From Fibrella forsythiae (GTDB lineage: Bacteria; Bacteroidota; Bacteroidia; Cytophagales; Spirosomataceae): 64,000 bases of DNA. Shown here in pieces: positions 17,583-25,926 of this stretch. The notes under the pieces were generated by a model that was not told where the DNA came from, made no database searches, and worked only from the letters and a program-made list of their open reading frames with translations. A program made the position numbers and the translations under genes. Position 1 is the first letter of the stretch, and every line of letters begins with the position of its first letter. Location: positions 124,001 to 188,000 of the forward strand of contig NZ_JAFMYW010000006.1 in NCBI RefSeq assembly GCF_017353175.1, given 5' to 3'.

Positions 17583-18086
17583 ATGGAAAAACCGGCCAAA
17601 AATTTAGAAATTGATAACGTCGATCTGAAAATCCTTAATCTGTTAATGCAGGATGCCACCATGGCCTATACCGAGATTGGCAAACGGATCTTTGTTTCAG
17701 GCGGCACCGTACACGTTCGTATGAAGAAAATGGAAGACATGGGTATTGTGCGCGGCTCGCAGCTCATCATCGACCACACCAAACTTGGCTGGGACATCAG
17801 CGCCTTTCTGGGCATTTACCTCGACAAAAGCTCCCTATACGAAGATGTAGCTCAGCAGCTCATGAAAATACCCGAGGTTGTGAATATTCACTATACCACG
17901 GGTATCTATAGTATTTTCGCTAAAATCGTTTGCCGGGATACGCTCCACCTTCGTCAGGTACTTCACGACAAAATTCAGAAGGTTGGTGGCATTCAGCGCA
18001 CCGAAACCTTTATTTCACTGGAAGAAAGTGTCAATAGACCGGTTCCTTTCACGGAGTTGACCGTACTGAATCAGGATTCTTTATAA
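17583..18086 (+). CDS. Lrp/AsnC family transcriptional regulator
   Basis: The 167-residue DNA-binding protein has an N-terminal winged helix (DLKILNLLMQDATMAYTEIG, then the recognition helix around VSGGTVHVRMKKMEDMG). The C-terminal half is a RAM/AsnC ligand-binding domain (about residues 75-155, including VNIHYTTGIYSIFAKIVC). Such proteins form octamers that sense amino acids or similar ligands. No amino-acid gene is adjacent, so the regulon cannot be read from context. It is divergent from the tRNA-like RNA and could control it. Its 3' end overlaps the convergent SDR gene by 16 bp. Confidence 0.93.
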   Translation: MEKPAKNLEIDNVDLKILNLLMQDATMAYTEIGKRIFVSGGTVHVRMKKMEDMGIVRGSQLIIDHTKLGWDISAFLGIYLDKSSLYEDVAQQLMKIPEVVNIHYTTGIYSIFAKIVCRDTLHLRQVLHDKIQKVGGIQRTETFISLEESVNRPVPFTELTVLNQDSL

Positions 18087-18850
18087 ATTTTGTAAGCGGT
18101 TTTTTCAACCAGCCCTTTCGGTAGCAACCAGGCTGCGAAAGCGCCGAGTTTATTGATACCACCAGTAATCACCTCTGCTTTGCCGGCCAGCATGGCGGCT
18201 ACTGCTTGTTGAGCCACATCGTCGGGCGTCATGGTGATCTTCTTGGCAGCGTCCCGCGCTTTCTGGTTAATCTGTGCCCGGTCGTTAAATCCGGTATCGG
18301 TAGCACCGGGACTAATGCAGGTCACACTCACCGACGTACCTGCCAGTTCGTGATGCAAGCCACGACTAAAATTCAGCACGAACACTTTCGTTGCCGCATA
18401 CAGGCTCATGCCGGGCAACGCCTGATACGCCGTTGAACTGGCTATGTTCAGAATATAGCCACGGGATTGTCGACGTAGTTCCGGCAAAAACAGCTGGGTT
18501 AGCTGCACCAGCGAGGTCATATTCACCTGCATCATTGCCAGGTTGTCAGTCAGCGAATACTGTTCAAACTGACCACTCAATCCATAACCTGCGTTATTGA
18601 CCAGCACCGACACATCGTACTTATTCGTCTTACACCAATTTATTACCTGTTGCGGGGCCACGGCATCTGACAAGTCAACGGCCAGTGAATCGACCTTTAC
18701 GTTATGATCGGCGGCCAGTTGCTGCGCCAATTTCTGGAGTTGATCGCCTGAACGGGCTACAAGCAACAGGTTATACTTACGGCGGGCCAGTTCGGCGGCG
18801 ATGGCCAAACCGATACCCCGGCTGGCTCCGGTGATGAGTGCGTAGGACAT
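18071..18850 (-). CDS. Short-chain dehydrogenase/reductase
   Basis: This cytosolic classical SDR has about 259 residues. The cofactor motif TGASRGIG is at the N-terminus, NNAG and the active-site Ser and YAATK follow, and the C-terminal ITGGINKLGAFAAWLLP segment resembles DltE/YqjQ-type reductases. The substrate is unknown. The chosen ATG gives MSYALITGASRG, a normal SDR start. It lies directly after a T7 run that ends a perfect hairpin, so either the hairpin acts as an attenuator or translation starts inside it (an in-frame ATG lies 21 bp upstream, in the hairpin arm). Confidence 0.88.
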   Translation of the reverse strand: MSYALITGASRGIGLAIAAELARRKYNLLLVARSGDQLQKLAQQLAADHNVKVDSLAVDLSDAVAPQQVINWCKTNKYDVSVLVNNAGYGLSGQFEQYSLTDNLAMMQVNMTSLVQLTQLFLPELRRQSRGYILNIASSTAYQALPGMSLYAATKVFVLNFSRGLHHELAGTSVSVTCISPGATDTGFNDRAQINQKARDAAKKITMTPDDVAQQAVAAMLAGKAEVITGGINKLGAFAAWLLPKGLVEKTAYKIYKES

Positions 18851-18857
18851 AAAAAAA

Positions 18858-18909
18858 GTTTGACTTTTCATGACAAACACTCGAAAGGATTTGTCATGAA
18901 AAGTCAAAC
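18858..18909 (-). terminator. Perfect 20-bp hairpin with T7 tail just before the SDR start
   Basis: The arms 18858-18877 and 18890-18909 are perfect complements with a 12-nt loop. On the minus strand the stem is followed by seven T and then at once by the SDR start codon. It should end the phyH transcript from upstream, or act as an attenuator for the SDR gene. Confidence 0.85.
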
Positions 18910-18927
18910 GTAATGGGTAGGAACCTA

Positions 18928-19743
18928 TTAAATGTTCACCTTCTGAATGAAGCGGTGGTAGAATGGCGTTTTGCTGAACTCGTTTTTCGGCTTGTATTTA
19001 CCCGTAACCACAGGTACGTACATCACCCGGCGGCGGCTAGCCTCACCCATCAGCGGCGACTGCTGCACACGGTGCCAGATACGGCCATCGTGTACGGTCA
19101 GGTCACCAGCCTGAATGTCCAGACCTACTTCGCGAGGGTCGGGATTATTGTCGACAAAGTATTTCTTGCCAAACAGCATCCGGAACGTGCTCTGCTTATG
19201 CGTTCCAGGTAAAACCCGAAGACCACCATTTTCCATTGGGCAATCATCGAGGTGGATACCTACGTTGAGCATCGGCATAATGCGCTGACCCAGAAAAATA
19301 TCGCGGGGGCTGTCTGTGTGCCAACCCATTTGCGAATACTGGCTGCTTGGTGTCCGAACGTAGTTGTTCAGTACCAGGCCGTCTTTTTCGTTTTCACCCA
19401 TCCGGCCTTCATAAGGCTGGAGCAGGTCAACAACGGTTTGTAAGCGCGGATCCTGCAAAAACTCGTGCAACACCTGGCTGGCGTGCGACAGGAAACACGA
19501 CCGTTGGATGACTTTGTTACCGGCTTCGTCACGCCCGAATTTGAGGGGAACGCCGTTGATTTTATCCCGACCATCGGCGAGCCATTCCTGCTCAATACGG
19601 GCCAGTTCACTTAAAAATAGCTTTACAGTATCACGGTTCAGGAAATTCGGAAAGATGATTATTCCGTGCTTGTCAAAAAAATTCTTCTGTTCAGCGGTGA
19701 GGGTCTCGCCCAGTTCAAACTTAGGGCATTGCAGTTTTCTCAT
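18928..19743 (-). CDS. Phytanoyl-CoA dioxygenase (PhyH) family protein
   Basis: This Fe(II)/2-oxoglutarate-dependent dioxygenase has 271 residues. The iron ligands are the HTD pair in MGWHTDSP and the distal His in the VHDGRIWHRV stretch. The 2-oxoglutarate-binding Arg is likely in EASRRRVMYVP. The fold is the double-stranded beta helix. It is probably cytosolic. The family hydroxylates lipids, halogenates or modifies small molecules, and neither neighbour names a substrate. The MRKLQCPKFELGE start is an ATG with about 260 bp of non-coding DNA upstream. Its transcript is separated from the SDR gene by a strong hairpin. Confidence 0.87.
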   Translation of the reverse strand: MRKLQCPKFELGETLTAEQKNFFDKHGIIIFPNFLNRDTVKLFLSELARIEQEWLADGRDKINGVPLKFGRDEAGNKVIQRSCFLSHASQVLHEFLQDPRLQTVVDLLQPYEGRMGENEKDGLVLNNYVRTPSSQYSQMGWHTDSPRDIFLGQRIMPMLNVGIHLDDCPMENGGLRVLPGTHKQSTFRMLFGKKYFVDNNPDPREVGLDIQAGDLTVHDGRIWHRVQQSPLMGEASRRRVMYVPVVTGKYKPKNEFSKTPFYHRFIQKVNI

Positions 19744-20007
19744 ATTGGCGACAGTTGTAACTGTGTACGATCAAGGAAGCTACGAGCTAATTTTTGGGGT
19801 CTAAATTAAGTACAGGATGCCAGTCTAACCAAACACTTTTATGATGAATGTTCGGATTTAAGGATTAAATACGCTTCAGACTGGCTGGAGTGTAATTCAA
19901 TGCACAAAGTTTATACAGAAAATCGGCGCTACGGCTTTAAATCTGATTAAATCAAAATTACGGTCTGCAAAAATAGTACTTTTTCCAGTTTTCCGTACTC
20001 TCTAAAC

Positions 20008-21699
20008 TCACTTCGCCACGTATTGATTCATCTGGTCGAGTGTAAATGCATTAAATGTCATTGAGCGGGTTAACCCGCCCTTGCGGGCAGCATATACGCC
20101 ATACTGCATGTCGTGTAATCCGCGCATTTCATGAGCATCCGGATTAATACTCAACAATACGCCACGATTCATGGCGTAATCGATCCAGCGCCAGTCGAGA
20201 TCAAGCCGGTAAGGACTGGCATTGATTTCAATGACAACCCGGTTAGCAGCGCAGGCATCGATAATAGCCCTGAAATCGAGTGGATACCCTTCACGGGCCA
20301 GCAGCAGCCGACCGGTTGGATGCCCCAGAATGGTGGTATACGGATTTTCGATGGCCCGCAACAGCCGGGCAGTAGCTTTCTCCTGGGTCATATTCAGGGT
20401 CTGGTGCACAGAAGCCACTACATAATCGAACGTGGCTAATACTTCATCGGTATAATCCAGCGAACCGTCGCCAAGTATATCAGATTCAATCCCTTTCAGA
20501 ATGCGAAATTCCAGGCCAGCAGCTTTATAGTCAGCGTTGATCGCATCGATTTCCAGTTGCTGGGCAGCAACCCGCTCAGGCGTGAGGCCACCGGCATAGC
20601 TGGCTGTCTGGGAATGGTCGGCAATACCGAAGTACTGCAGGCCAAGCTCGCGGGCATAGTCGGCCATCTGCCGGAGGGTATGCTTTCCATCTGACCAGGT
20701 GCTATGGTTATGCAATGTACCCCGTAAATCATCCCAAGTGATCAGTTCATCAGGCTGATGACGTTGCGACCACCTAAACGCCTGCTCATTCTCACGCATT
20801 TCAGGAACCACAAAAGGCAACCCCGCCTGCGCATAGATCGTTTCTTCCGTTGATCCGGCCGAGGCGTTCGTAGCGCTTTGCAGCAACGTTTTACCTGTTG
20901 GACCAGTTTCGGCCAGATGTACTCCAGAAGCAGATCGAATGAACAACTGCTGATCAAACTGCGCTGCCGGGTACGTTATAATAGCGACCCGGACGTCGGT
21001 TCCTTCTGCCCGTCCGCGCCATGTGAAGGGCGACGAAGCAGGCACGTCCTGAGTCAATCCGGGCTTAGCATTCAGGTACATCTGAACGGCGAGCGGGTCA
21101 TCTGATTCAACCAGTAACTCCACGGTATCTACTTCGATTGACCGCCGACGTACCTGACCGCTCACTTCTACCCTACCCAACTCGGCCAGTTCATCGCGAA
21201 GCTGAATGGCTAACCGATCGGCTTTATCCATTCGGACTTTCCCCGACTGACTTTCGAGGAAATCGAGGTTATCGAGAATGTTTTGCTGAATTTTTTCACC
21301 AAACCCTTTAATGGCGGCCACGCGTCCGGTTTCACTGGCCTGCCGAAGATCACGCAGCGTTTCGATGCCCAATTCATGCCAGAGCGTCTTTACTTTCTTC
21401 ACACCCAAGCCTTTAATCCTGAACATATCGAGCACACCGGGCGGCGTTTGTGCCAGCAGTTCATCCAATTCAGCCAGATGACCGGTCTCTACAAATTCAC
21501 GGATTTTGGTAGCGACCGTTTTACCAATGCCCGGCAGCTTGATCAGATCAGCCACCGATTGCCCGGTGAGATCCTCAGTTACTTTTTCGAGGGAAAAGGC
21601 AGCCCCGGAAAACGCCTTCGTCCGAAATGGATCTCCGTTATGAAGTTCCATTAGACGGGCTGTGAGTTCGAGGCTGTCGATTATATCAGAATTCGTCAT
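20008..21699 (-). CDS. polX: PolX-like protein: HhH, degenerate polymerase palm, PHP phosphoesterase
   Basis: The protein has 563 residues from the ATG giving MTNSDIIDSLEL. Order: an N-terminal 8-kDa-like helix-hairpin-helix region (LPGIGKTVATKI; IKGLGVKKV), a family X palm at about residues 165-300, then a PHP domain with metal ligands in TLHNHSTWSDG, ADHSQ, GIESDIL, ASVHQ, GHPTGR and NPDAHE. In active PolX the palm reads GS-x-RR followed by D-x-D; here it reads GQVRRR and then TVE at the aligned place (residues 192-194). The TGS dNTP motif is also absent. Polymerase activity is therefore doubtful, while the 3'-5' exonuclease or AP-site phosphoesterase domain looks intact. It is expected to act in DNA repair. 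Confidence 0.88.
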   Translation of the reverse strand: MTNSDIIDSLELTARLMELHNGDPFRTKAFSGAAFSLEKVTEDLTGQSVADLIKLPGIGKTVATKIREFVETGHLAELDELLAQTPPGVLDMFRIKGLGVKKVKTLWHELGIETLRDLRQASETGRVAAIKGFGEKIQQNILDNLDFLESQSGKVRMDKADRLAIQLRDELAELGRVEVSGQVRRRSIEVDTVELLVESDDPLAVQMYLNAKPGLTQDVPASSPFTWRGRAEGTDVRVAIITYPAAQFDQQLFIRSASGVHLAETGPTGKTLLQSATNASAGSTEETIYAQAGLPFVVPEMRENEQAFRWSQRHQPDELITWDDLRGTLHNHSTWSDGKHTLRQMADYARELGLQYFGIADHSQTASYAGGLTPERVAAQQLEIDAINADYKAAGLEFRILKGIESDILGDGSLDYTDEVLATFDYVVASVHQTLNMTQEKATARLLRAIENPYTTILGHPTGRLLLAREGYPLDFRAIIDACAANRVVIEINASPYRLDLDWRWIDYAMNRGVLLSINPDAHEMRGLHDMQYGVYAARKGGLTRSMTFNAFTLDQMNQYVAK

Positions 21700-22106
21700 G
21701 CAAAGAAAAATATGGGTACGCAAAATACGGCATTCCTGCTACTTCACTTGCATACGACTGTAGAACAGCTCAGGCAACCCAGGCAGTATCACTGGCGAAA
21801 TAGGCTCCATCCCTGGAATACGCCCTATATCTCCGAACGCCTTTCGTAAGCACCTCACCAATTCCAGCCTGAAACGCCGGCAATTCACTGGCGCTTTGTG
21901 ATGAGGTAAGTCAAATACTAAAAAAAATTTAGCGAAGCAGTCAGGTGAGTATGGTGCTGTCACTGTCAGATGATTGAGTCGGGGATTTGTGGGATAAATG
22001 GTAGCCGTTGACAAAGCCTAACCGATTATTTCCGACGATGCTTTCCTTTTTCCTCCCTGCTTAGTAGTATCTTTATACCCCGTAACGCTTCAACCTGATT
22101 ATTCTC
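21700..22106. other. Intergenic region between polX and pyrG
   Basis: These 407 bases separate divergent genes. A TATCTTTA element at 22068-22075, 31 bp before the pyrG start, is a plausible -7 box. The 91-codon minus-strand frame at 21739-22014 shows no recognisable motif, and I do not support it as a gene. No hairpin or RNA was seen. Confidence 0.5.
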
Positions 22107-23795
22107 ATGGCGGCAACGGGCACCAACTCTACGCGAACTTCCGCGAAATACATATTTGTTACCGGCGGGGTAACATCATCTTTAGGAAAAGGCATCATTG
22201 CCTCTTCTCTGGCCAAACTGCTTCAATCACGCGGTCTGTCGGTCACCATCCAAAAGTTCGATCCATACCTCAACATCGACCCCGGTACGCTTAATCCGTA
22301 TGAACACGGCGAATGCTACGTAACCGATGATGGCGCTGAAACAGACCTCGATCTGGGTCATTACGAACGGTTTCTGAACACACCCACATCGCAGGCCAAC
22401 AACATCACCACTGGGCGCATCTACAACAACGTAATCACCCGCGAACGCAAAGGTGATTTCCTTGGAAAAACCGTGCAGGTGGTACCGCACATTACTGATG
22501 AGATCAAGCGTAATCTGCGTTTACTGGGCGACTCCGGAGAATTTGATATCGTGATCACCGAAATTGGCGGGTGCGTGGGCGACATTGAGTCGCTGCCCTT
22601 CATCGAGGCAGTTCGCCAGTTTAAGTTTGAACTGAATGAACACGATACGCTGATCATTCACCTCACGCTGGTACCCTACCTCCAATCGGCGGGTGAACTG
22701 AAGACAAAACCAACGCAGCACTCCGTAAAAATGCTTCAGGAGTCGGGTGTTCAGGCAGATATCCTCGTTTGCCGAACCGAACATCCCCTTCCAATGGACA
22801 TCCGGCGGAAAATTGCGCTGTTCTGTAACGTACAGGTGAACTCGGTAATTGAGGCAATGGACGCCGAGACGATCTACGACGTACCCCTGCTAATGAAAAA
22901 GGAACGGCTCGATCAGCGCGCACTGTACATGCTTGACCTGTATAATGACCAGGACGCCGACCTTGAGGCCTGGAAAGGATTCCTGAACGGCCTCAAGAAC
23001 CCGACCCACGAGGTACGTATTGGTCTGGTGGGTAAATACGTAGAACTGCACGACGCCTACAAGTCAATTGCCGAATCGTTCATTCATGCCGGATCGAAGA
23101 ATGAGTGCAAAGTGCATATCGACTGGATTCAGTCAGAAAATCTGGCTGATGAAGCGGCTGTAGAAGATCGCCTGCGCGATCTAGATGGTATTCTGGTGGC
23201 GCCGGGCTTTGGCGAACGGGGTATCGAAGGCAAGATCAACGCGATTAAGTATGCCCGTGAAAACGGCGTTCCTTTCTTCGGCATCTGCTTAGGCATGCAA
23301 TGCGCCGTGATCGAATACGCCCGCAACGTACTGGGCCTGGCCGATGCGCACTCGTATGAGATGAACCCCGAAACGCCACACCCGGTCATCAACATGATGG
23401 AAGACCAGAAAAAAGTGGTCAATATGGGCGGCACTATGCGGTTGGGAGCGTACGCCTGCAAGATTAAAAAAGATTCGCTGGCCTATCAGGCATACGGTAA
23501 AACGCTTATCAGCGAACGGCACCGGCACCGCTATGAATTCAACAGCGCCTATGCCGATCAGTTTGAAAAAGGCGGAATGCGCGCTGTGGGTACAAACCCC
23601 GAAACAGGCCTGATCGAGATTGTTGAACTCCCCAAACACCCCTGGTTTGTTGGTGTTCAGTTCCACCCTGAACTGAAAAGTACGGTTATGGCTCCTCAGC
23701 CCCTGTTTGTGCAATTTGTAAAAGCCGCCATGGCCTTCTCGGATCACCGGCAGGCATATGCTACGCCCGCGACCTCCGAAACCCTTGTTGGTTAA
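22107..23795 (+). CDS. pyrG: CTP synthase
   Basis: This enzyme makes CTP from UTP, ATP and glutamine. The N-terminal amidoligase domain has the P-loop-like VTGGVTSSLGKGI near residue 20, KFDPYLNIDPGTLNP, and HYERF. The C-terminal class I glutamine amidotransferase has the nucleophile in FFGICLGMQCAVIEYARN and the His/Glu pair in GVQFHPELKS. The length of 562 residues is usual. It is the first gene of a plus-strand run with yidC, the two being separated by an inverted repeat that could tune expression of the second gene. Confidence 0.97.
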   Translation: MAATGTNSTRTSAKYIFVTGGVTSSLGKGIIASSLAKLLQSRGLSVTIQKFDPYLNIDPGTLNPYEHGECYVTDDGAETDLDLGHYERFLNTPTSQANNITTGRIYNNVITRERKGDFLGKTVQVVPHITDEIKRNLRLLGDSGEFDIVITEIGGCVGDIESLPFIEAVRQFKFELNEHDTLIIHLTLVPYLQSAGELKTKPTQHSVKMLQESGVQADILVCRTEHPLPMDIRRKIALFCNVQVNSVIEAMDAETIYDVPLLMKKERLDQRALYMLDLYNDQDADLEAWKGFLNGLKNPTHEVRIGLVGKYVELHDAYKSIAESFIHAGSKNECKVHIDWIQSENLADEAAVEDRLRDLDGILVAPGFGERGIEGKINAIKYARENGVPFFGICLGMQCAVIEYARNVLGLADAHSYEMNPETPHPVINMMEDQKKVVNMGGTMRLGAYACKIKKDSLAYQAYGKTLISERHRHRYEFNSAYADQFEKGGMRAVGTNPETGLIEIVELPKHPWFVGVQFHPELKSTVMAPQPLFVQFVKAAMAFSDHRQAYATPATSETLVG

Positions 23796-23833
23796 CCGGA
23801 CGTATTGGCGTAATTTTGCACTCGGAAATATGG

Positions 23834-23925
23834 TTTGCTGTTTTCTGTCTGCTGTCTCCTGCTGCGGGTGCCTGTTGCTCCTGTGCCACACGAAACAGAA
23901 AACAGAAAACAGAAAACTGTAAACA
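23834..23925. repeat. 34-bp imperfect inverted repeat in the pyrG-yidC spacer
   Basis: A pyrimidine-rich arm (from GTTTGCTGTTTTCTG near 23834) faces a purine-rich arm made of near-repeats of ACAGAAA, ending at about 23925, seven bases before the yidC ATG. About 26 of 34 positions pair. The arms resemble the repeats before parB and between the DUF819 and DUF2723 genes. Confidence 0.75.
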
Positions 23926-23931
23926 TAAAAA

Positions 23932-25767
23932 ATGGATCGCAATCAACTAATTGGCCTGCTCCTTATTCTGGCCATGTTTGTCGGTTACCAGTACCTGGTA
24001 CCGAAACCCCCGCCGGAAAAGAAACCGGCCCAAATCACTAAAACAACCAAGCCAGCACCGGGAAGCGCTTCTACCGCCGCCGCCCCGCTCGATTCAGCCG
24101 CCGCACGTACCCAGTTTGGCGATTTTGCTCCAGCAGCAGTTGGCGAAGCCCGCGATATCGTTGTTGAAAATCCGGAAGTTAAAGTAACCTTCAGTACGCT
24201 GGGCGGCCGGGTAAAAGAAGTGCTCCTGAAGAAATACAAGACGTTCGACAATAAGCCACTCCTGCTGGTCGATGCCAAAACGAACCGTACAGTGCTTGAA
24301 ATGCCTACCAAAACGGGCAAAGTCGATCTACACGAGTTGTATTATCAGACCACCTCACAGGGTGGCTCCGTTTCGGGCCAACCGCAGGTAATCACCTTCC
24401 GGGCCAACGCAGGCAATGGGCAGGCTATTGAACAGTCATACACTGTTCCGGCTACCGGCTACGCGATCGACTATGCATTGAAAGCCAGCAACATAGATAA
24501 TGTACCTGCAACTGCAGAAGTACGGTTCCTGTGGGAAGACCGGATGCCGCAGTTCGAGAATGACCTGAGCAACAACCGCCGTGCGGCTACTATCAACTAC
24601 CTGACAACGAAAGACAATTTCGACCACCTGGCCGAAAACGAAAGTAGCAACGAGGCCGTAGTAGAGGATCCAGTTAAGTGGTTTGCTATCAAGCACAAAT
24701 ACTTCCTGTCTGCGTTCATAGCCCAGAATACGCAGTTGAACAAGGCGAAGTTTCAGACCATTGTTGACCTTGCCGATAGCAGCACCGTGAAAACGGCGAT
24801 TGCCGACGTAAGCATTCCGCTCGCCGACATCAAATCGGGTAAAGGCCAGTTCCGCTACTATTACGGCCCCAACGATTTCCAGATCATTAAAGAGGGCGTT
24901 GCCCCTGACTTCGACCAGAACGTGTATCTGGGCTACTCAATTCTTAAGCCAATCAACAAATACTTCTTTGTACCAGTCTTTAATTTCCTCGAGAAATTCA
25001 TTGGCAATTACGGTCTGCTGATTTTCTGCCTGGTTGTTTTTGTCAAGCTTCTCCTGACTCCGCTGACGTATAAATCGTACATCAGCATGGCTAAAATGCG
25101 GGTGCTGGCTCCTGAACTGGCCGTTATTAAAGAACGGGTTGGCGATGATATGACCAAGCAGCAGCAAGAGCAGATGAAGCTGTATCAGGAGGTGGGCGTT
25201 TCACCGCTCAGCGGTTGTATTCCGGTGCTGGCCACCATGCCCATTCTGTTTGCGCTGTTCCAGCTGTTTCCGAACCTGATTGAATTACGGCAGAAAACCT
25301 TCCTGTGGGCGCCCGACCTGTCTACGTATGACTCGTTCATCAAGTTTGGTTTCACCATTCCGTTCGTTGGCGACCACCTGAGCCTGTTCACGGTGATGAT
25401 GACCATTTCGAGTATTGCGTATGCCTATTATAATAACCAGACAACGCCTCAACAGCCTGGTCCGGTGAATATGAAGGCCATGAGTTACATTTTTCCGGTC
25501 ATGTTTATGTTCGTCCTGAACTCATTCCCGGCGGGTCTGACCTGGTATTATTTTGTTTCAAACGTGGTCACTATTGCCCAGCAGCTCCTCATCCGGAATT
25601 TCGTTGACGAAACGAAATTGAAAGCCATGCTCGATGAGAACCGAAAAAAGATTGCCGCTGGTGGTGGCAAGAAGTCGAAGTTCCAGGAGATGCTTCAGAA
25701 ACAGCTCTCAGCTGCCGAAGATGCCCGCAAGCAAGCTGAAGAGGCCAAAAAACGGGCTAAAAAATAA
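23932..25767 (+). CDS. yidC: Membrane protein insertase YidC
   Basis: YidC inserts and folds inner-membrane proteins alone or with SecYEG. The 611-residue protein has an N-terminal anchor helix (LIGLLLILAMFVGYQYL), a Pro/Lys/Ala-rich stretch, the large periplasmic beta-super-sandwich domain (about 80-340) and the conserved five-helix core. The core contains NYGLLIFCLVVFVKLLL, the Arg/Lys-bearing YKSYISMAKMRVLAPE, SPLSGCIPVLATMPILFALF, and FPAGLTWYYFVSNVVTI. The cytoplasmic tail is Lys/Ala-rich (EDARKQAEEAKKRAKK). It follows pyrG in the same direction and is closed by a strong terminator about 100 bp downstream. Confidence 0.97.
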   Translation: MDRNQLIGLLLILAMFVGYQYLVPKPPPEKKPAQITKTTKPAPGSASTAAAPLDSAAARTQFGDFAPAAVGEARDIVVENPEVKVTFSTLGGRVKEVLLKKYKTFDNKPLLLVDAKTNRTVLEMPTKTGKVDLHELYYQTTSQGGSVSGQPQVITFRANAGNGQAIEQSYTVPATGYAIDYALKASNIDNVPATAEVRFLWEDRMPQFENDLSNNRRAATINYLTTKDNFDHLAENESSNEAVVEDPVKWFAIKHKYFLSAFIAQNTQLNKAKFQTIVDLADSSTVKTAIADVSIPLADIKSGKGQFRYYYGPNDFQIIKEGVAPDFDQNVYLGYSILKPINKYFFVPVFNFLEKFIGNYGLLIFCLVVFVKLLLTPLTYKSYISMAKMRVLAPELAVIKERVGDDMTKQQQEQMKLYQEVGVSPLSGCIPVLATMPILFALFQLFPNLIELRQKTFLWAPDLSTYDSFIKFGFTIPFVGDHLSLFTVMMTISSIAYAYYNNQTTPQQPGPVNMKAMSYIFPVMFMFVLNSFPAGLTWYYFVSNVVTIAQQLLIRNFVDETKLKAMLDENRKKIAAGGGKKSKFQEMLQKQLSAAEDARKQAEEAKKRAKK

Positions 25768-25869
25768 GTTTGTGTATCAGTTGCCTTAGCCGGTTTGTTA
25801 CGTCATAACCGCATCAAAACCGCCGTGTTCCACAATTGGCAGCGGATCACTTAAAATGCCTAAACTGGC

Positions 25870-25914
25870 AACGCGAAAAAAGCAACGCAGCGAAGGCGTT
25901 GCTTTTTTCGCGTT
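25870..25914. terminator. Perfect 19-bp hairpin terminator after yidC
   Basis: The arms 25870-25888 and 25896-25914 are perfect complements around a 7-nt loop. The stem includes AAAAAA/TTTTTT, so the right arm itself supplies the T-run. It lies just before the TPR/periplasmic-binding gene, whose ATG is 13 bp downstream. Confidence 0.85.
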
Positions 25915-25926
25915 CCACTGACAGTT

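Noticed and set aside
21739-22014. 91-codon minus-strand open frame between polX and pyrG
   Set aside because: No recognisable motif, odd composition (many Pro, Arg, Cys, His), and no support from neighbours; treated as intergenic.
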